A DNA stretch of 9,359 bases from an uncultured bacterium (lineage in GTDB: Bacteria; Cyanobacteriota; Vampirovibrionia; Gastranaerophilales; Gastranaerophilaceae), in NCBI GenBank assembly GCA_900553205.1, contig USCK01000068.1, forward strand, positions 1-9,359, given 5' to 3'. The notes under the pieces are model-generated. The model had not been told where the DNA came from and did not search any database. It worked only from the letters and a program-made list of their open reading frames with translations. Within the stretch, counting starts at the first letter, position 1. Every line of letters starts with the position of its first letter. This document shows positions 1 through 6,457 of the stretch, piece after piece. Both the position numbers and the translations under genes were made by a program.

Positions 1-129
1 TCTCGCAAGCAAATCAAGCACCTGAATATTGTCAGGGGATTGCTTCAATAATTCATTGTATAAGTTTTCTGCCTCTCCAAGCTGTCCTTGCTTGTGTAAA
101 TCAAAAGCCTGATTTAACAACTCGTCCAT
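1..129 (-). CDS. TPR-repeat protein, N-terminal 43 residues (cut by window edge)
   Basis: The minus strand from 129 reads as 43 open codons to the window edge, so only the N-terminus is visible. Residues 8-41 fit one tetratricopeptide repeat: A8, the KQGQ turn with G15, A20, Y24, L27 and P32 are at consensus spacing. TPR proteins are helical scaffolds for protein-protein contacts. The catalytic or partner domain, if there is one, lies outside the window, so no specific function can be given. The start is uncertain. ATG at 129 has no good Shine-Dalgarno sequence. The only upstream in-frame alternative is TTG at 153, which also lacks one, and an in-frame stop lies just before it (160-162). The terminator of the preceding small gene ends about 23 bases upstream, so this gene probably has its own promoter. 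A TGTGATAAT extended -10-like string (139-147, minus) would give a nearly leaderless transcript. Confidence 0.75.
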   Translation of the reverse strand, partial: MDELLNQAFDLHKQGQLGEAENLYNELLKQSPDNIQVLDLLAR

Positions 130-151
130 ATCATTGATATTATCACAACAC

Positions 152-181
152 AAAAAAGCTCACATGGGCTACATGGTTGAG
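152..181 (-). terminator. Intrinsic terminator of the 192-497 gene
   Basis: Read on the minus strand, CTCA then CATG pair with CATG then TGAG around a 5-nt loop, with a 2-nt bulge (8 bp in total). A run of six T follows one base later (152-157 on the plus strand). It lies about 10 bases past the TAG stop of the small gene. The stem is modest because of the bulge, but position and T-run fit a rho-independent terminator. Confidence 0.5.
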
Positions 182-191
182 TTTGCCCTTG

Positions 192-497
192 CTACATGTT
201 CCAGTCAAAATTCTTTTCGCTATATTTTGGAGCCAACTCACCTGTACCTATAGCGTCCAATCGTCGGAGCAAAGTTCCACCTTGCGAAGATGCACCACCT
301 GTTGCAGAAATATTATTAGTACCATTCAAGGATAAAAATGCAGTCGGGTCACCTTTATCTATAGCATCTAGTCTGTTTTGCAATGTGTTACCATTGTTGT
401 TTACTCGAGTACCTGTAAACGCAACATTGTTATCGGCAGGGTTCATTTTGCCGACTGACGTTTGTTGTAACCAATTTACTTTTCCGATACTGACCAT
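192..497 (-). CDS. Small repeat-containing protein of unknown function (101 aa)
   Basis: I do not recognise this protein. It is rich in Asn, Gly and Thr, with no signal peptide, membrane segment or cysteine. It contains two imperfect copies of a unit about 38 residues long. Copy one (23-46) begins NNVAFTG and ends NTLQNRLDAI. Copy two (61-83) begins NNISATG and ends GTLLRRLDAI. The shared core is G-x-T-L-x-x-R-L-D-A-I. A short tail ending in DWNM follows. The minus-strand reading is preferred over the overlapping plus-strand frame because AAGGA lies 5 bases before the ATG at 497, a promoter candidate lies upstream, and a terminator follows the stop. The repeats are also coherent only in this frame. 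It looks like a single-gene transcription unit, divergent from plsY. It could be a lineage-specific surface, secreted or structural peptide, but nothing in the sequence decides this. Confidence 0.7.
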   Translation of the reverse strand: MVSIGKVNWLQQTSVGKMNPADNNVAFTGTRVNNNGNTLQNRLDAIDKGDPTAFLSLNGTNNISATGGASSQGGTLLRRLDAIGTGELAPKYSEKNFDWNM

Positions 498-524
498 TTT
501 ATCCTTATTATATTTTTATAATCT

Positions 525-552
525 CTTATATAAATAAAGTCCTTTTTGTCGT
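525..552 (-). promoter_or_regulatory. Candidate sigma70 promoter for the 192-497 gene
   Basis: On the minus strand, ACGACA (-35, 4 of 6 matches) and TATAAG (-10, 5 of 6) are separated by 16 bases. Transcription would start near 518, giving a leader of about 20 bases that contains the AAGGA ribosome binding site. The surroundings are very AT-rich, so other -10 placements are possible. Confidence 0.35.
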
Positions 553-604
553 ACACAATTTCATAAGGGCTATATTTCGTTACATTCCTTAACTATTTTG
601 CTGG

Positions 605-625
605 GGTTATACACATATTATAACC
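605..625. promoter_or_regulatory. Perfect inverted repeat, operator candidate, containing a DnaA-box match
   Basis: GGTTATA (605-611), a 7-base centre, then TATAACC (619-625) form an exact inverted repeat of 7 bp per arm. It covers the position where a -35 box would sit for the plsY -10 at 634-639, so a bound dimeric repressor or activator could control plsY. Positions 607-615 read TTATACACA, which matches the DnaA-box pattern TTATNCACA. No second box is seen in the region, so the DnaA match may be chance. Confidence 0.4.
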
Positions 626-630
626 GTTCT

Positions 631-639
631 TGGTATAAT
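631..639 (+). promoter_or_regulatory. Extended -10 promoter for plsY
   Basis: TGG followed by TATAAT is a consensus extended -10 element, TG one base before a perfect Pribnow box. No -35 match is present at 16-18 bases, which fits an extended -10 or activator-dependent promoter. The expected start near 646 leaves a leader of about 54 bases before the plsY ATG. Confidence 0.6.
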
Positions 640-699
640 TTCCTAGTGTATATCAGATAAGAATATACAAAACTACACAAAAATTAAGGGAGAATTTTT

Positions 700-1299
700 A
701 TGAATTATTTATTATATTTGGGCTTGACTATGGTTGTTGCATATCTAATTGGTTCAATACCTACAGGATATTTGATAGTTAAATCTAAAACCGGTCAAGA
801 TATCAGAAATGTTGGTTCAGGCTCAACTGGTGCAACTAATGTGAAACGTGTTTTGGGCAAAAAATGGTTTTTTATCGTTATGCTTTTAGATGCGTTTAAA
901 GGAGCTTTGCCTGTAGTTTTAGCAAGTATATTTCTTCACAGCACCAGTGGCATTTATCCGGTAATAGCTGCCGTTGCAGTAATAATAGGTCATAGTAAAC
1001 CAATCTTTTTAAATTTTAAAGGTGGTAAATCTGTAGCATCCGGAGTTGGTACTATTTTAGCTTTGAATTGGCAAGTTGGTTTGATAATCGCTCTTGTTTG
1101 GGGCGTTATTACATATATTTCAAAATATGTTTCATTAGGTTCTATTATAGCGCTTGGTGTTTCACCTTTTGTTATGTGGTATTTGCATAATCCTATTGCT
1201 TATATTGCATACTGTGGCTTGGGTGCTGTTTATATTATTTATCTTCACCGTTCAAACATTGTAAGACTAATCAAAGGTGAAGAAAATAAAGTTAGATAA
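700..1299 (+). CDS. plsY: Acyl-phosphate:glycerol-3-phosphate acyltransferase PlsY
   Basis: PlsY transfers the acyl group from acyl-phosphate (made by PlsX) to position 1 of glycerol-3-phosphate, giving lysophosphatidic acid. This is the first membrane step of phospholipid synthesis. The 199 residues match the usual family length. All three conserved cytoplasmic motifs are present: GSGSTGATN at 39-47, the GHSKP to FKGGKSVA stretch at 97-113 with the glycine-rich phosphate-binding loop, and HRSNIVRLIKG at 183-193. Hydrophobic segments at roughly 4-26, 56-80, 85-97, 118-140, 145-162 and 166-182 fit the polytopic fold. The ATG at 700 is preceded by AAGGGAG with 7 bases of spacing. An extended -10 promoter with an adjacent palindrome lies upstream. 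valS begins 80 bases downstream on the same strand, so co-transcription is possible. plsX is not in the window. Confidence 0.97.
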   Translation: MNYLLYLGLTMVVAYLIGSIPTGYLIVKSKTGQDIRNVGSGSTGATNVKRVLGKKWFFIVMLLDAFKGALPVVLASIFLHSTSGIYPVIAAVAVIIGHSKPIFLNFKGGKSVASGVGTILALNWQVGLIIALVWGVITYISKYVSLGSIIALGVSPFVMWYLHNPIAYIAYCGLGAVYIIYLHRSNIVRLIKGEENKVR

Positions 1300-1302
1300 A
1301 AT

Positions 1303-1344
1303 ATAGGGTATTTTACTTTACCTATCCTTGTTTTTGTGGTAGGT
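1303..1344 (+). terminator. Two overlapping hairpins between plsY and valS: weak terminator or attenuator candidate
   Basis: Two mutually exclusive stems can form. The first pairs ATAGGGTA (1303-1310) with TACCTAT (1319-1325), with one bulged G. The second pairs ACCTATC (1320-1326) with GGTAGGT (1338-1344), with one G-U pair and an 11-base loop, followed by TTTTAATTATT. Only the second resembles a terminator, and it is weak. There is no T-box element such as AGGGTGG, so tRNA-sensing control of valS is not supported. Confidence 0.3.
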
Positions 1345-1356
1345 TTTAATTATTAT
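1328..1356 (+). promoter_or_regulatory. Candidate sigma70 promoter for valS
   Basis: TTGTTT (1328-1333), a 17-base spacer and TATTAT (1351-1356, one mismatch to TATAAT) form a plausible promoter. Transcription would start near 1363, just before the GAGGAG ribosome binding site at 1368-1373. valS may therefore be transcribed both from here and by read-through from plsY. Confidence 0.4.
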
Positions 1357-1379
1357 CACAATTTAATGAGGAGCTGAAA

Positions 1380-4040
1380 ATGACTGCAACAAAGATTAAT
1401 ATTGAAGATTTACCAACCAAATACGATGCTCAAGAAACAGAAAGTCGTATTTATAAGTTTTGGGAAGACGGAGAGTACTTCAAAGCTGATAACAAAAGCA
1501 AGAAACCTCCATATTCTATAGTCATTCCTCCTCCAAATGTTACAGGTGTGCTTCACATGGGACACGCTTTGGACGGAACTCTACAAGATATTCTGACTCG
1601 TTATCACAGAATGGCAGGCTACGAAGCTCTATGGCTTCCGGGAACTGACCACGCAGGTATTGCAACCCAAGCCGTAGTTGAAAGAGAGCTTAGAAAAGAA
1701 GGGCTTTCAAGATTTGATTTAGGTAGAGAAAAATTCTTAGAAAAAACTTGGGAATGGGCTAACGAACATAAATCAGCAATTCTTAACCAATTCAAGAGAT
1801 TAGGTGCATCTTTTGACCGTTCAAGAGAAAGATTTACTTTTGACAAAGGTTGTTCAGATGCAGTAAAAGAAGTTTTCGTAACTCTTTACAACAAAGGACT
1901 TATTTATAAAGGTGCATATATTGTAAACTGGTGTCCTCGTTGTATGTCAGCTATTTCTGATATTGAAACAGAATACAAAACAGAACAAGGTCATTTGTGG
2001 GAAATTTCTTATCCTGTAAAAGGTGAACATGGAGCAATCATAGTTGCAACAACTCGTCCTGAAACAATATTTGGTGATGTTGCGATAGCAGTTCACCCTG
2101 ACGACCACAAATATTCAGAACTTATCGGCAAAACTGTTATCATACCTCTATCAGGTAGAGAAATTCCTATTATTGCTGATGAATATGTTGACCGAAACTT
2201 TGGTACAGGTGCCGTAAAAATCACTCCAGCACACGACCCTAACGATTATGAAGTTGGTAAACGTCACAACTTCAAACCTATTTGGGTTATTGATGAAGAA
2301 GGCAAAATGAAATCTTGTGCAGAAGTTCCACCTGAATTCCAAGGTTTGGACAGATACGAATGTCGTAAAAAACTTATCGGAATGTTGGAATACAACAAAT
2401 TCTTGTTAAGAACAACTGACCACGAACACAATGTAGGTAAATGCCAACGCTGTGGCACAACTATTGAACCACTTCTTTCTGAACAATGGTTTGTAAAAAT
2501 GGAACCTTTGGCTAAAGAAGCAATCGCAGCAGTAAAAGACGGAAGAATCAAATTCATTCCTCAACGTTGGGAAAAAGATTACTTAGGCTGGATGGAAAAT
2601 ATCAGAGATTGGTGTATTTCTCGTCAGTTGTGGTGGGGACATCAAATTCCAGCATATTATCATAAAGAAACAGGTGAAATGGTTGTTGCAAAAGAAAATC
2701 CTGATCCTGAAAATTATGTACAGGATTCGGATTGTCTTGACACTTGGTTCTCATCAGGATTATGGCCGTTCTCAACTATGGGATTCCCTAATTCTGAAAC
2801 AGACGATTTCAAAAAATTCTACCCTACATCAGTTCTTGTAACAGGATTTGATATTATTTTCTTCTGGGTTGCAAGAATGATAACTATGGGTCTTGAATTT
2901 ACAGGCAAAGCTCCATTCCCTGTAGTTTATATCCATGGGCTTATCAGAGATGAAAAAGGTCAAAAAATGTCTAAGTCTAAAGGCAACACTATTGACCCCG
3001 TTAAAATCATTGATAAATACGGCTGTGATGCATTAAGATTTACAATGACTTCTTTATGTACTTATGGTGGTCAAGATATTAAAGTTAGTGATGACAAGTT
3101 TGAATATGGAAGAAATTTTGCTAACAAAATTTGGAACGCTTCAAGATTTGTATTAATGAACCTTGAAGGTGTTGACGGCAAAGATATTGATATGAATAAT
3201 CTTACAATAGCCGACAAATGGATTCTTGATAAAATGAACTCTGTTGCTAAACTTGTAAACAGCAATATCAAAGAATACCGTATCGGTGAAACTGCTCATG
3301 CATTATATGATTTCTTCTGGAATTCATATTGTGATTGGTATGTTGAAATTGCTAAGATTCAATTAAGAGATGAAGCTCTAAAACTCAACACTCAAAGAGT
3401 TTTGAGATATGTTCTTGATATGTCACTAAGAATGCTTCACCCTATTATGCCACATATCACAGAAGAAGTTTGGCAACTTATTCCAAAAGCTGATAGTTGT
3501 ACAACTTCTGCGATAATAGTTTCTGAGTTCCCTCAATATGATGAAAAACTTGCTTTCCCTAAAGAAGCAAAAGAAATGGAACTTGTGTTCAATACAATCA
3601 CATCATTGAGAAACTTAAGACAAAGCTTTAATATCCCAACATCTACAGAAATCAATGTTGAAGTTAGAGCAGAAAAAGAAGAAAAACCAATCTTTGAAGA
3701 AATAGAGTCTTATATTCATAGACTTGCAAAAGTGGGCGAAATTTCTTATGGTGAAGAATCTGCACCACTACCTCCAAAATCGGCAACTGCAGTTGTTTCT
3801 TCTTCTAAATTGATTGTTCCTCTTGCTGATTTGATTGATTTCAATGCAGAAATTGCAAGACAAGAAAAGAAATTAGGCAAATTAACAAATGAGAAGAATT
3901 CTCTTGAAGGAAGAATGAAGAACGAAAAATTCGTTGCGAATGCTCCAAAAGAGTTGATTGAACAAACAAAAGAAAGAATTGCAGAAATTGAAGCTCAAGA
4001 AAAAGTTATCAATGACTTAATCAAATCTTTGCAAAGCTAA
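1380..4040 (+). CDS. valS: Valyl-tRNA synthetase
   Basis: This class I aminoacyl-tRNA synthetase charges tRNA-Val in the cytoplasm and hydrolyses mischarged Thr-tRNA-Val. At 886 residues it is full length. PPPNVTG (50-56) leads into the HIGH signature, HMGH at 59-62. The CP1 editing domain (about 195-345) carries TTRPET at 224-229 and HDPND at 285-289. WCISRQLWWGH is at 411-421, and the second ATP-binding signature KMSKS at 529-533. An anticodon-binding helical domain follows (about 610-770), then a charged coiled-coil tail (about 817-886) typical of ValS. Two CxxC pairs, C185/C188 and C355/C358, flank the editing insertion and could bind zinc, as in some IleRS and ValRS enzymes. GAGGAG lies 6 bases before the ATG. 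The gene ends at a strong terminator shared with the convergent dtd operon. Confidence 0.98.
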   Translation: MTATKINIEDLPTKYDAQETESRIYKFWEDGEYFKADNKSKKPPYSIVIPPPNVTGVLHMGHALDGTLQDILTRYHRMAGYEALWLPGTDHAGIATQAVVERELRKEGLSRFDLGREKFLEKTWEWANEHKSAILNQFKRLGASFDRSRERFTFDKGCSDAVKEVFVTLYNKGLIYKGAYIVNWCPRCMSAISDIETEYKTEQGHLWEISYPVKGEHGAIIVATTRPETIFGDVAIAVHPDDHKYSELIGKTVIIPLSGREIPIIADEYVDRNFGTGAVKITPAHDPNDYEVGKRHNFKPIWVIDEEGKMKSCAEVPPEFQGLDRYECRKKLIGMLEYNKFLLRTTDHEHNVGKCQRCGTTIEPLLSEQWFVKMEPLAKEAIAAVKDGRIKFIPQRWEKDYLGWMENIRDWCISRQLWWGHQIPAYYHKETGEMVVAKENPDPENYVQDSDCLDTWFSSGLWPFSTMGFPNSETDDFKKFYPTSVLVTGFDIIFFWVARMITMGLEFTGKAPFPVVYIHGLIRDEKGQKMSKSKGNTIDPVKIIDKYGCDALRFTMTSLCTYGGQDIKVSDDKFEYGRNFANKIWNASRFVLMNLEGVDGKDIDMNNLTIADKWILDKMNSVAKLVNSNIKEYRIGETAHALYDFFWNSYCDWYVEIAKIQLRDEALKLNTQRVLRYVLDMSLRMLHPIMPHITEEVWQLIPKADSCTTSAIIVSEFPQYDEKLAFPKEAKEMELVFNTITSLRNLRQSFNIPTSTEINVEVRAEKEEKPIFEEIESYIHRLAKVGEISYGEESAPLPPKSATAVVSSSKLIVPLADLIDFNAEIARQEKKLGKLTNEKNSLEGRMKNEKFVANAPKELIEQTKERIAEIEAQEKVINDLIKSLQS

Positions 4041-4061
4041 ATGATATTGCTAAAAACAAAT

Positions 4062-4092
4062 AAAAGAGTGGGGATTCTCCTCACTCTTTTTT
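4062..4092. terminator. Bidirectional intrinsic terminator between valS and dtd
   Basis: A stem of about 13 bp (4062-4074 with 4078-4090, one G-T pair) closes a 3-base loop and is followed by T residues through 4092 on the plus strand. Read on the minus strand the same hairpin is followed by TTTTATTTGTTTTT. It lies 21 bases past the valS stop and 23 bases past the dtd stop, so it can end both convergent transcripts. Confidence 0.9.
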
Positions 4093-4115
4093 GTATAACT
4101 CTTTCTATACTAAAA

Positions 4116-4550
4116 CTAATTCAGAATAAATGTAACAGGGCCGTCGTTTATAAGCTCAACTTCCATCATCGCACCAAACACACCTGTTTGGACAGGCAGA
4201 CCTCTATCTTTTAACTGTTGAATAAAATACTCATACATTTCATTTGCTTTTTCAGGAGTTTCTGCTCTGTCAAAGCTTGGTCTTGTTCCTTTTGCACAAT
4301 TACCTGCAAGGGTAAATTGGGAAACCACCAACACTTCTCCCGAAATGTCTTTTATAGATTTATTCATTTTCCCGTTTTCATCTTCAAATATTCTGAGTTT
4401 TGCAATTTTATCTGCGATTTTTTCGGCTTTTTCCTTCTCATCACCTTTTTCTACGCCATACAAAACCAAAATCCCTGCATTAATAGAAGAAAATAATTTG
4501 TTATCTATAGTAACCGATGCCTTTTTTACACGTTGTATAAGTCCAATCAT
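4116..4550 (-). CDS. dtd: D-aminoacyl-tRNA deacylase
   Basis: Dtd hydrolyses D-amino acids mischarged onto tRNA (notably D-Tyr) and also removes Gly from tRNA-Ala, protecting translation from wrong residues. The 144 residues match the family. The active-site motif SQFTL is at 77-81, KGTRPSF at 87-93, TGVFGAMM at 122-129, and the cross-subunit Gly-cisPro motif GPVT at 137-140. The start chosen is ATG at 4550, with AAGGGA 7 bases upstream. It gives the usual short N-terminus before the QRV motif. An in-frame TTG six bases earlier (4556) is less likely. The ATG overlaps the stop of the upstream DUF115 gene as TAATG, so translation is probably coupled. It is the last gene of a four-gene operon and ends at the terminator shared with valS. 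Confidence 0.97.
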   Translation of the reverse strand: MIGLIQRVKKASVTIDNKLFSSINAGILVLYGVEKGDEKEKAEKIADKIAKLRIFEDENGKMNKSIKDISGEVLVVSQFTLAGNCAKGTRPSFDRAETPEKANEMYEYFIQQLKDRGLPVQTGVFGAMMEVELINDGPVTFILN

Positions 4551-6439
4551 TAACAAATCCCTTTCATTGATTCATTTAACCAGTATGAGATTACGTCTAT
4601 GCGTTTTTGTATAAGAGTATAGTATTCATTCAGTTTGGTTATGACTTGAGGAGTCGTTGTCATATCATAATTCTTGATTGTTTTTAAGAATGAATTTAAC
4701 TCCATTTCATATTGTGCTGTTGCATATCTAAATATTTCATTCTCAGTATTATTTACATCATTCATTTTTGTATAGGTTTCGATTAATGCTCTAATTTTTA
4801 ATAGCAAATTCTTATCAATTGTTCTATGTCGTTTCCAATCCATGTTTATGCGTGATGCCGTTTTACAAGATTCTTCTGCTAAGTTTTTGTACTCTTTTAG
4901 GTTGTTTTCTAATCGTAATAAATGTTCTTTAATTTGTTCGATATCATAATCAAGCTTTATTTTTGGAATAGATTTATCTATAGTAGTTAAATCTTTAACG
5001 GCTTTTGCTAATGAAACATTTTCAAAACCATCTATTTGAGCACCTTTTAATGATGTATTGATAAGTTTAATGTTATTTAAACTTTTTGCGTAATCAGAGA
5101 ATTGTTGTATAAATGCAGCATAACCGGCTTCGGTTGGAATCATAGCACCATTAATACTTTTTACTGAATACAATGACTTGTTCAGAATTTTTAATCTTTC
5201 TGTTGCAACTTTTGTTCTAATTTCAACATCATCTGATGCTGATAATGAATCTCTATATTTTTCAAAATCTTTTGGAATTATTTCATATTTTTGTAGTTGT
5301 TCGTTATAAACACATTCAAGCTCTGAATATGCAGAATCTTTTGAGTAGCATTGACCTTCAATGTATGCTAAATCTTGACCAACTAAAATAATCTTAGAAC
5401 ATCCCATTTTTATAGCTGTATTCAAAGCCATATATGAAACTGTACCTTGAGTTCCATAGCCTTCTGTGTTTGTATTTGATATTTTTCCCCAATATTCACT
5501 TGGTGGCATATTCGCAGAAACGTGTAGATATTTTTGTTTTACAGTCAATGCATGGATTGCAGGGTGAGTAAATGGTTCTACAATCAAATTAATATCAGAC
5601 AAATCTAAACCTGAAACTTGCTTAGAACAGTTATTTGACTCAACAATACATAGAAAATCTACTTTTATGTTATTTTTTACGAGTGTTTTTAGTGCTGGCC
5701 CGACTGCAAAAATAACTGCTTTATCTTGGTTTTGTTTCAAAACTTCAATATTCTCTGCGAGTGTCGGCCCTGCAGATACTATAATTGCAGGTTTATCTTT
5801 GAAATAGTTTTCAAGTTTATTGATAGGAATTTCTTTGATAAGTTCAGGAAGGTTTTTTATAGTGGTATATGTTGCACCATATAATTTTTTTTGTTTGTAT
5901 GAATAATCTAAAATCACACTTCCATAAGTTAGTTCTAATGTTTTTATTTGAGTATCAAAAACATCTTTATACAATTTTCTATAACTTGGTAAGCTAGCTA
6001 TTTCGATATAAGAATCTTTGTTAGAAATCTCAACAAGGAATTTTTGCATTTTCTCAAAGTCTGTAAAAATATAAACATTATCTTTAGATAAATCTCCAGA
6101 AAAATCTACAAGCGAAAAAGTGTTATACAAAATATCCGAATTCGGTTCATAAAGAATTACCAAACCTTTTGAAACACTTGAAGCGATTTGAAACAAATAA
6201 CCTAACCCTAGCCCATAAATTAAATGGATAGCATTTTCATTATTTTTCAGTTTAGCAAAAGTATTTTTAGATTCTTGCAAAGGGTTTGTTTCATCATGAA
6301 GTTTGATATCTTGATACTGTATGTTGTAACCGTTTGTCTGAATCAAAACAGGTTGTTGCTTACAAGTATAAGTTCTCAATACTGTTTTTAAAGAATTATC
6401 TTTAAGAACATTTATATTTTTCTCCAACAATTTATTCAT
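4550..6439 (-). CDS. Maf-like DUF115 (MptE-like) protein, putative flagellin/surface glycan transferase
   Basis: The 629 residues follow the Maf (motility-associated factor) plan. An N-terminal Rossmann-like part has YGLGLGYL at 75-82 and ILYEPN at 95-100. The central DUF115/MptE-like domain has the nucleotide-binding SAGPTL at 222-227, a VESN motif at 266-269 and VGQDLAY at 353-359. A charged helical tail covers about 495-629. Characterised Maf proteins transfer nonulosonic acids such as pseudaminic or legionaminic acid to flagellin in the cytoplasm. The related archaeal MptE is a pterin diphosphokinase. The flagellin role here is inferred from the family only, because no flagellar or sugar-biosynthesis gene is in the window. 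AAGGA lies 7 bases before the ATG at 6439. rlmN ends 18 bases upstream, and the stop overlaps the dtd start. Confidence 0.85.
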   Translation of the reverse strand: MNKLLEKNINVLKDNSLKTVLRTYTCKQQPVLIQTNGYNIQYQDIKLHDETNPLQESKNTFAKLKNNENAIHLIYGLGLGYLFQIASSVSKGLVILYEPNSDILYNTFSLVDFSGDLSKDNVYIFTDFEKMQKFLVEISNKDSYIEIASLPSYRKLYKDVFDTQIKTLELTYGSVILDYSYKQKKLYGATYTTIKNLPELIKEIPINKLENYFKDKPAIIVSAGPTLAENIEVLKQNQDKAVIFAVGPALKTLVKNNIKVDFLCIVESNNCSKQVSGLDLSDINLIVEPFTHPAIHALTVKQKYLHVSANMPPSEYWGKISNTNTEGYGTQGTVSYMALNTAIKMGCSKIILVGQDLAYIEGQCYSKDSAYSELECVYNEQLQKYEIIPKDFEKYRDSLSASDDVEIRTKVATERLKILNKSLYSVKSINGAMIPTEAGYAAFIQQFSDYAKSLNNIKLINTSLKGAQIDGFENVSLAKAVKDLTTIDKSIPKIKLDYDIEQIKEHLLRLENNLKEYKNLAEESCKTASRINMDWKRHRTIDKNLLLKIRALIETYTKMNDVNNTENEIFRYATAQYEMELNSFLKTIKNYDMTTTPQVITKLNEYYTLIQKRIDVISYWLNESMKGIC

Positions 6440-6457
6440 ATTCTATCCTTCGCAAAT

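Larger units (their letters stand above)
498..699. other. Divergent intergenic region between the small repeat protein and plsY
   Basis: These 202 bases are very AT-rich and noncoding. They hold the minus-strand promoter candidate (525-552), the palindrome (605-625), the plsY extended -10 (631-639) and the plsY ribosome binding site AAGGGAG (686-692). No RNA gene or riboswitch fold is apparent by eye in the stretch 553-604. Confidence 0.7.

Noticed and set aside
196..537. Plus-strand open frame of 113 codons opposite the small repeat protein
   Set aside because: It has no ribosome binding site, and it is the complement of a minus-strand frame with coherent protein repeats, ribosome binding site and terminator.
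598..603. TTGCTG as the -35 box of the plsY promoter
   Set aside because: It lies 30 bases before the TATAAT at 634-639, too far for a sigma70 promoter.
1300..1379. T-box riboswitch upstream of valS
   Set aside because: The gap is only 80 bases and contains no T-box consensus or specifier-loop structure.
1619..3271. Minus-strand open frames inside valS (1619-1846, 2151-2342, 2264-2557, 3071-3271)
   Set aside because: They lie fully inside a highly conserved gene, lack ribosome binding sites and have no recognisable protein features.
4551..4556. TTG at 4556 as the dtd start
   Set aside because: ATG at 4550 has better ribosome binding site spacing, overlaps the upstream stop as TAATG and matches the usual family N-terminus.
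4218..4614. Two plus-strand open frames over dtd
   Set aside because: They are antisense shadows of a clear dtd gene, with Phe/Ser-rich composition typical of complement reading.
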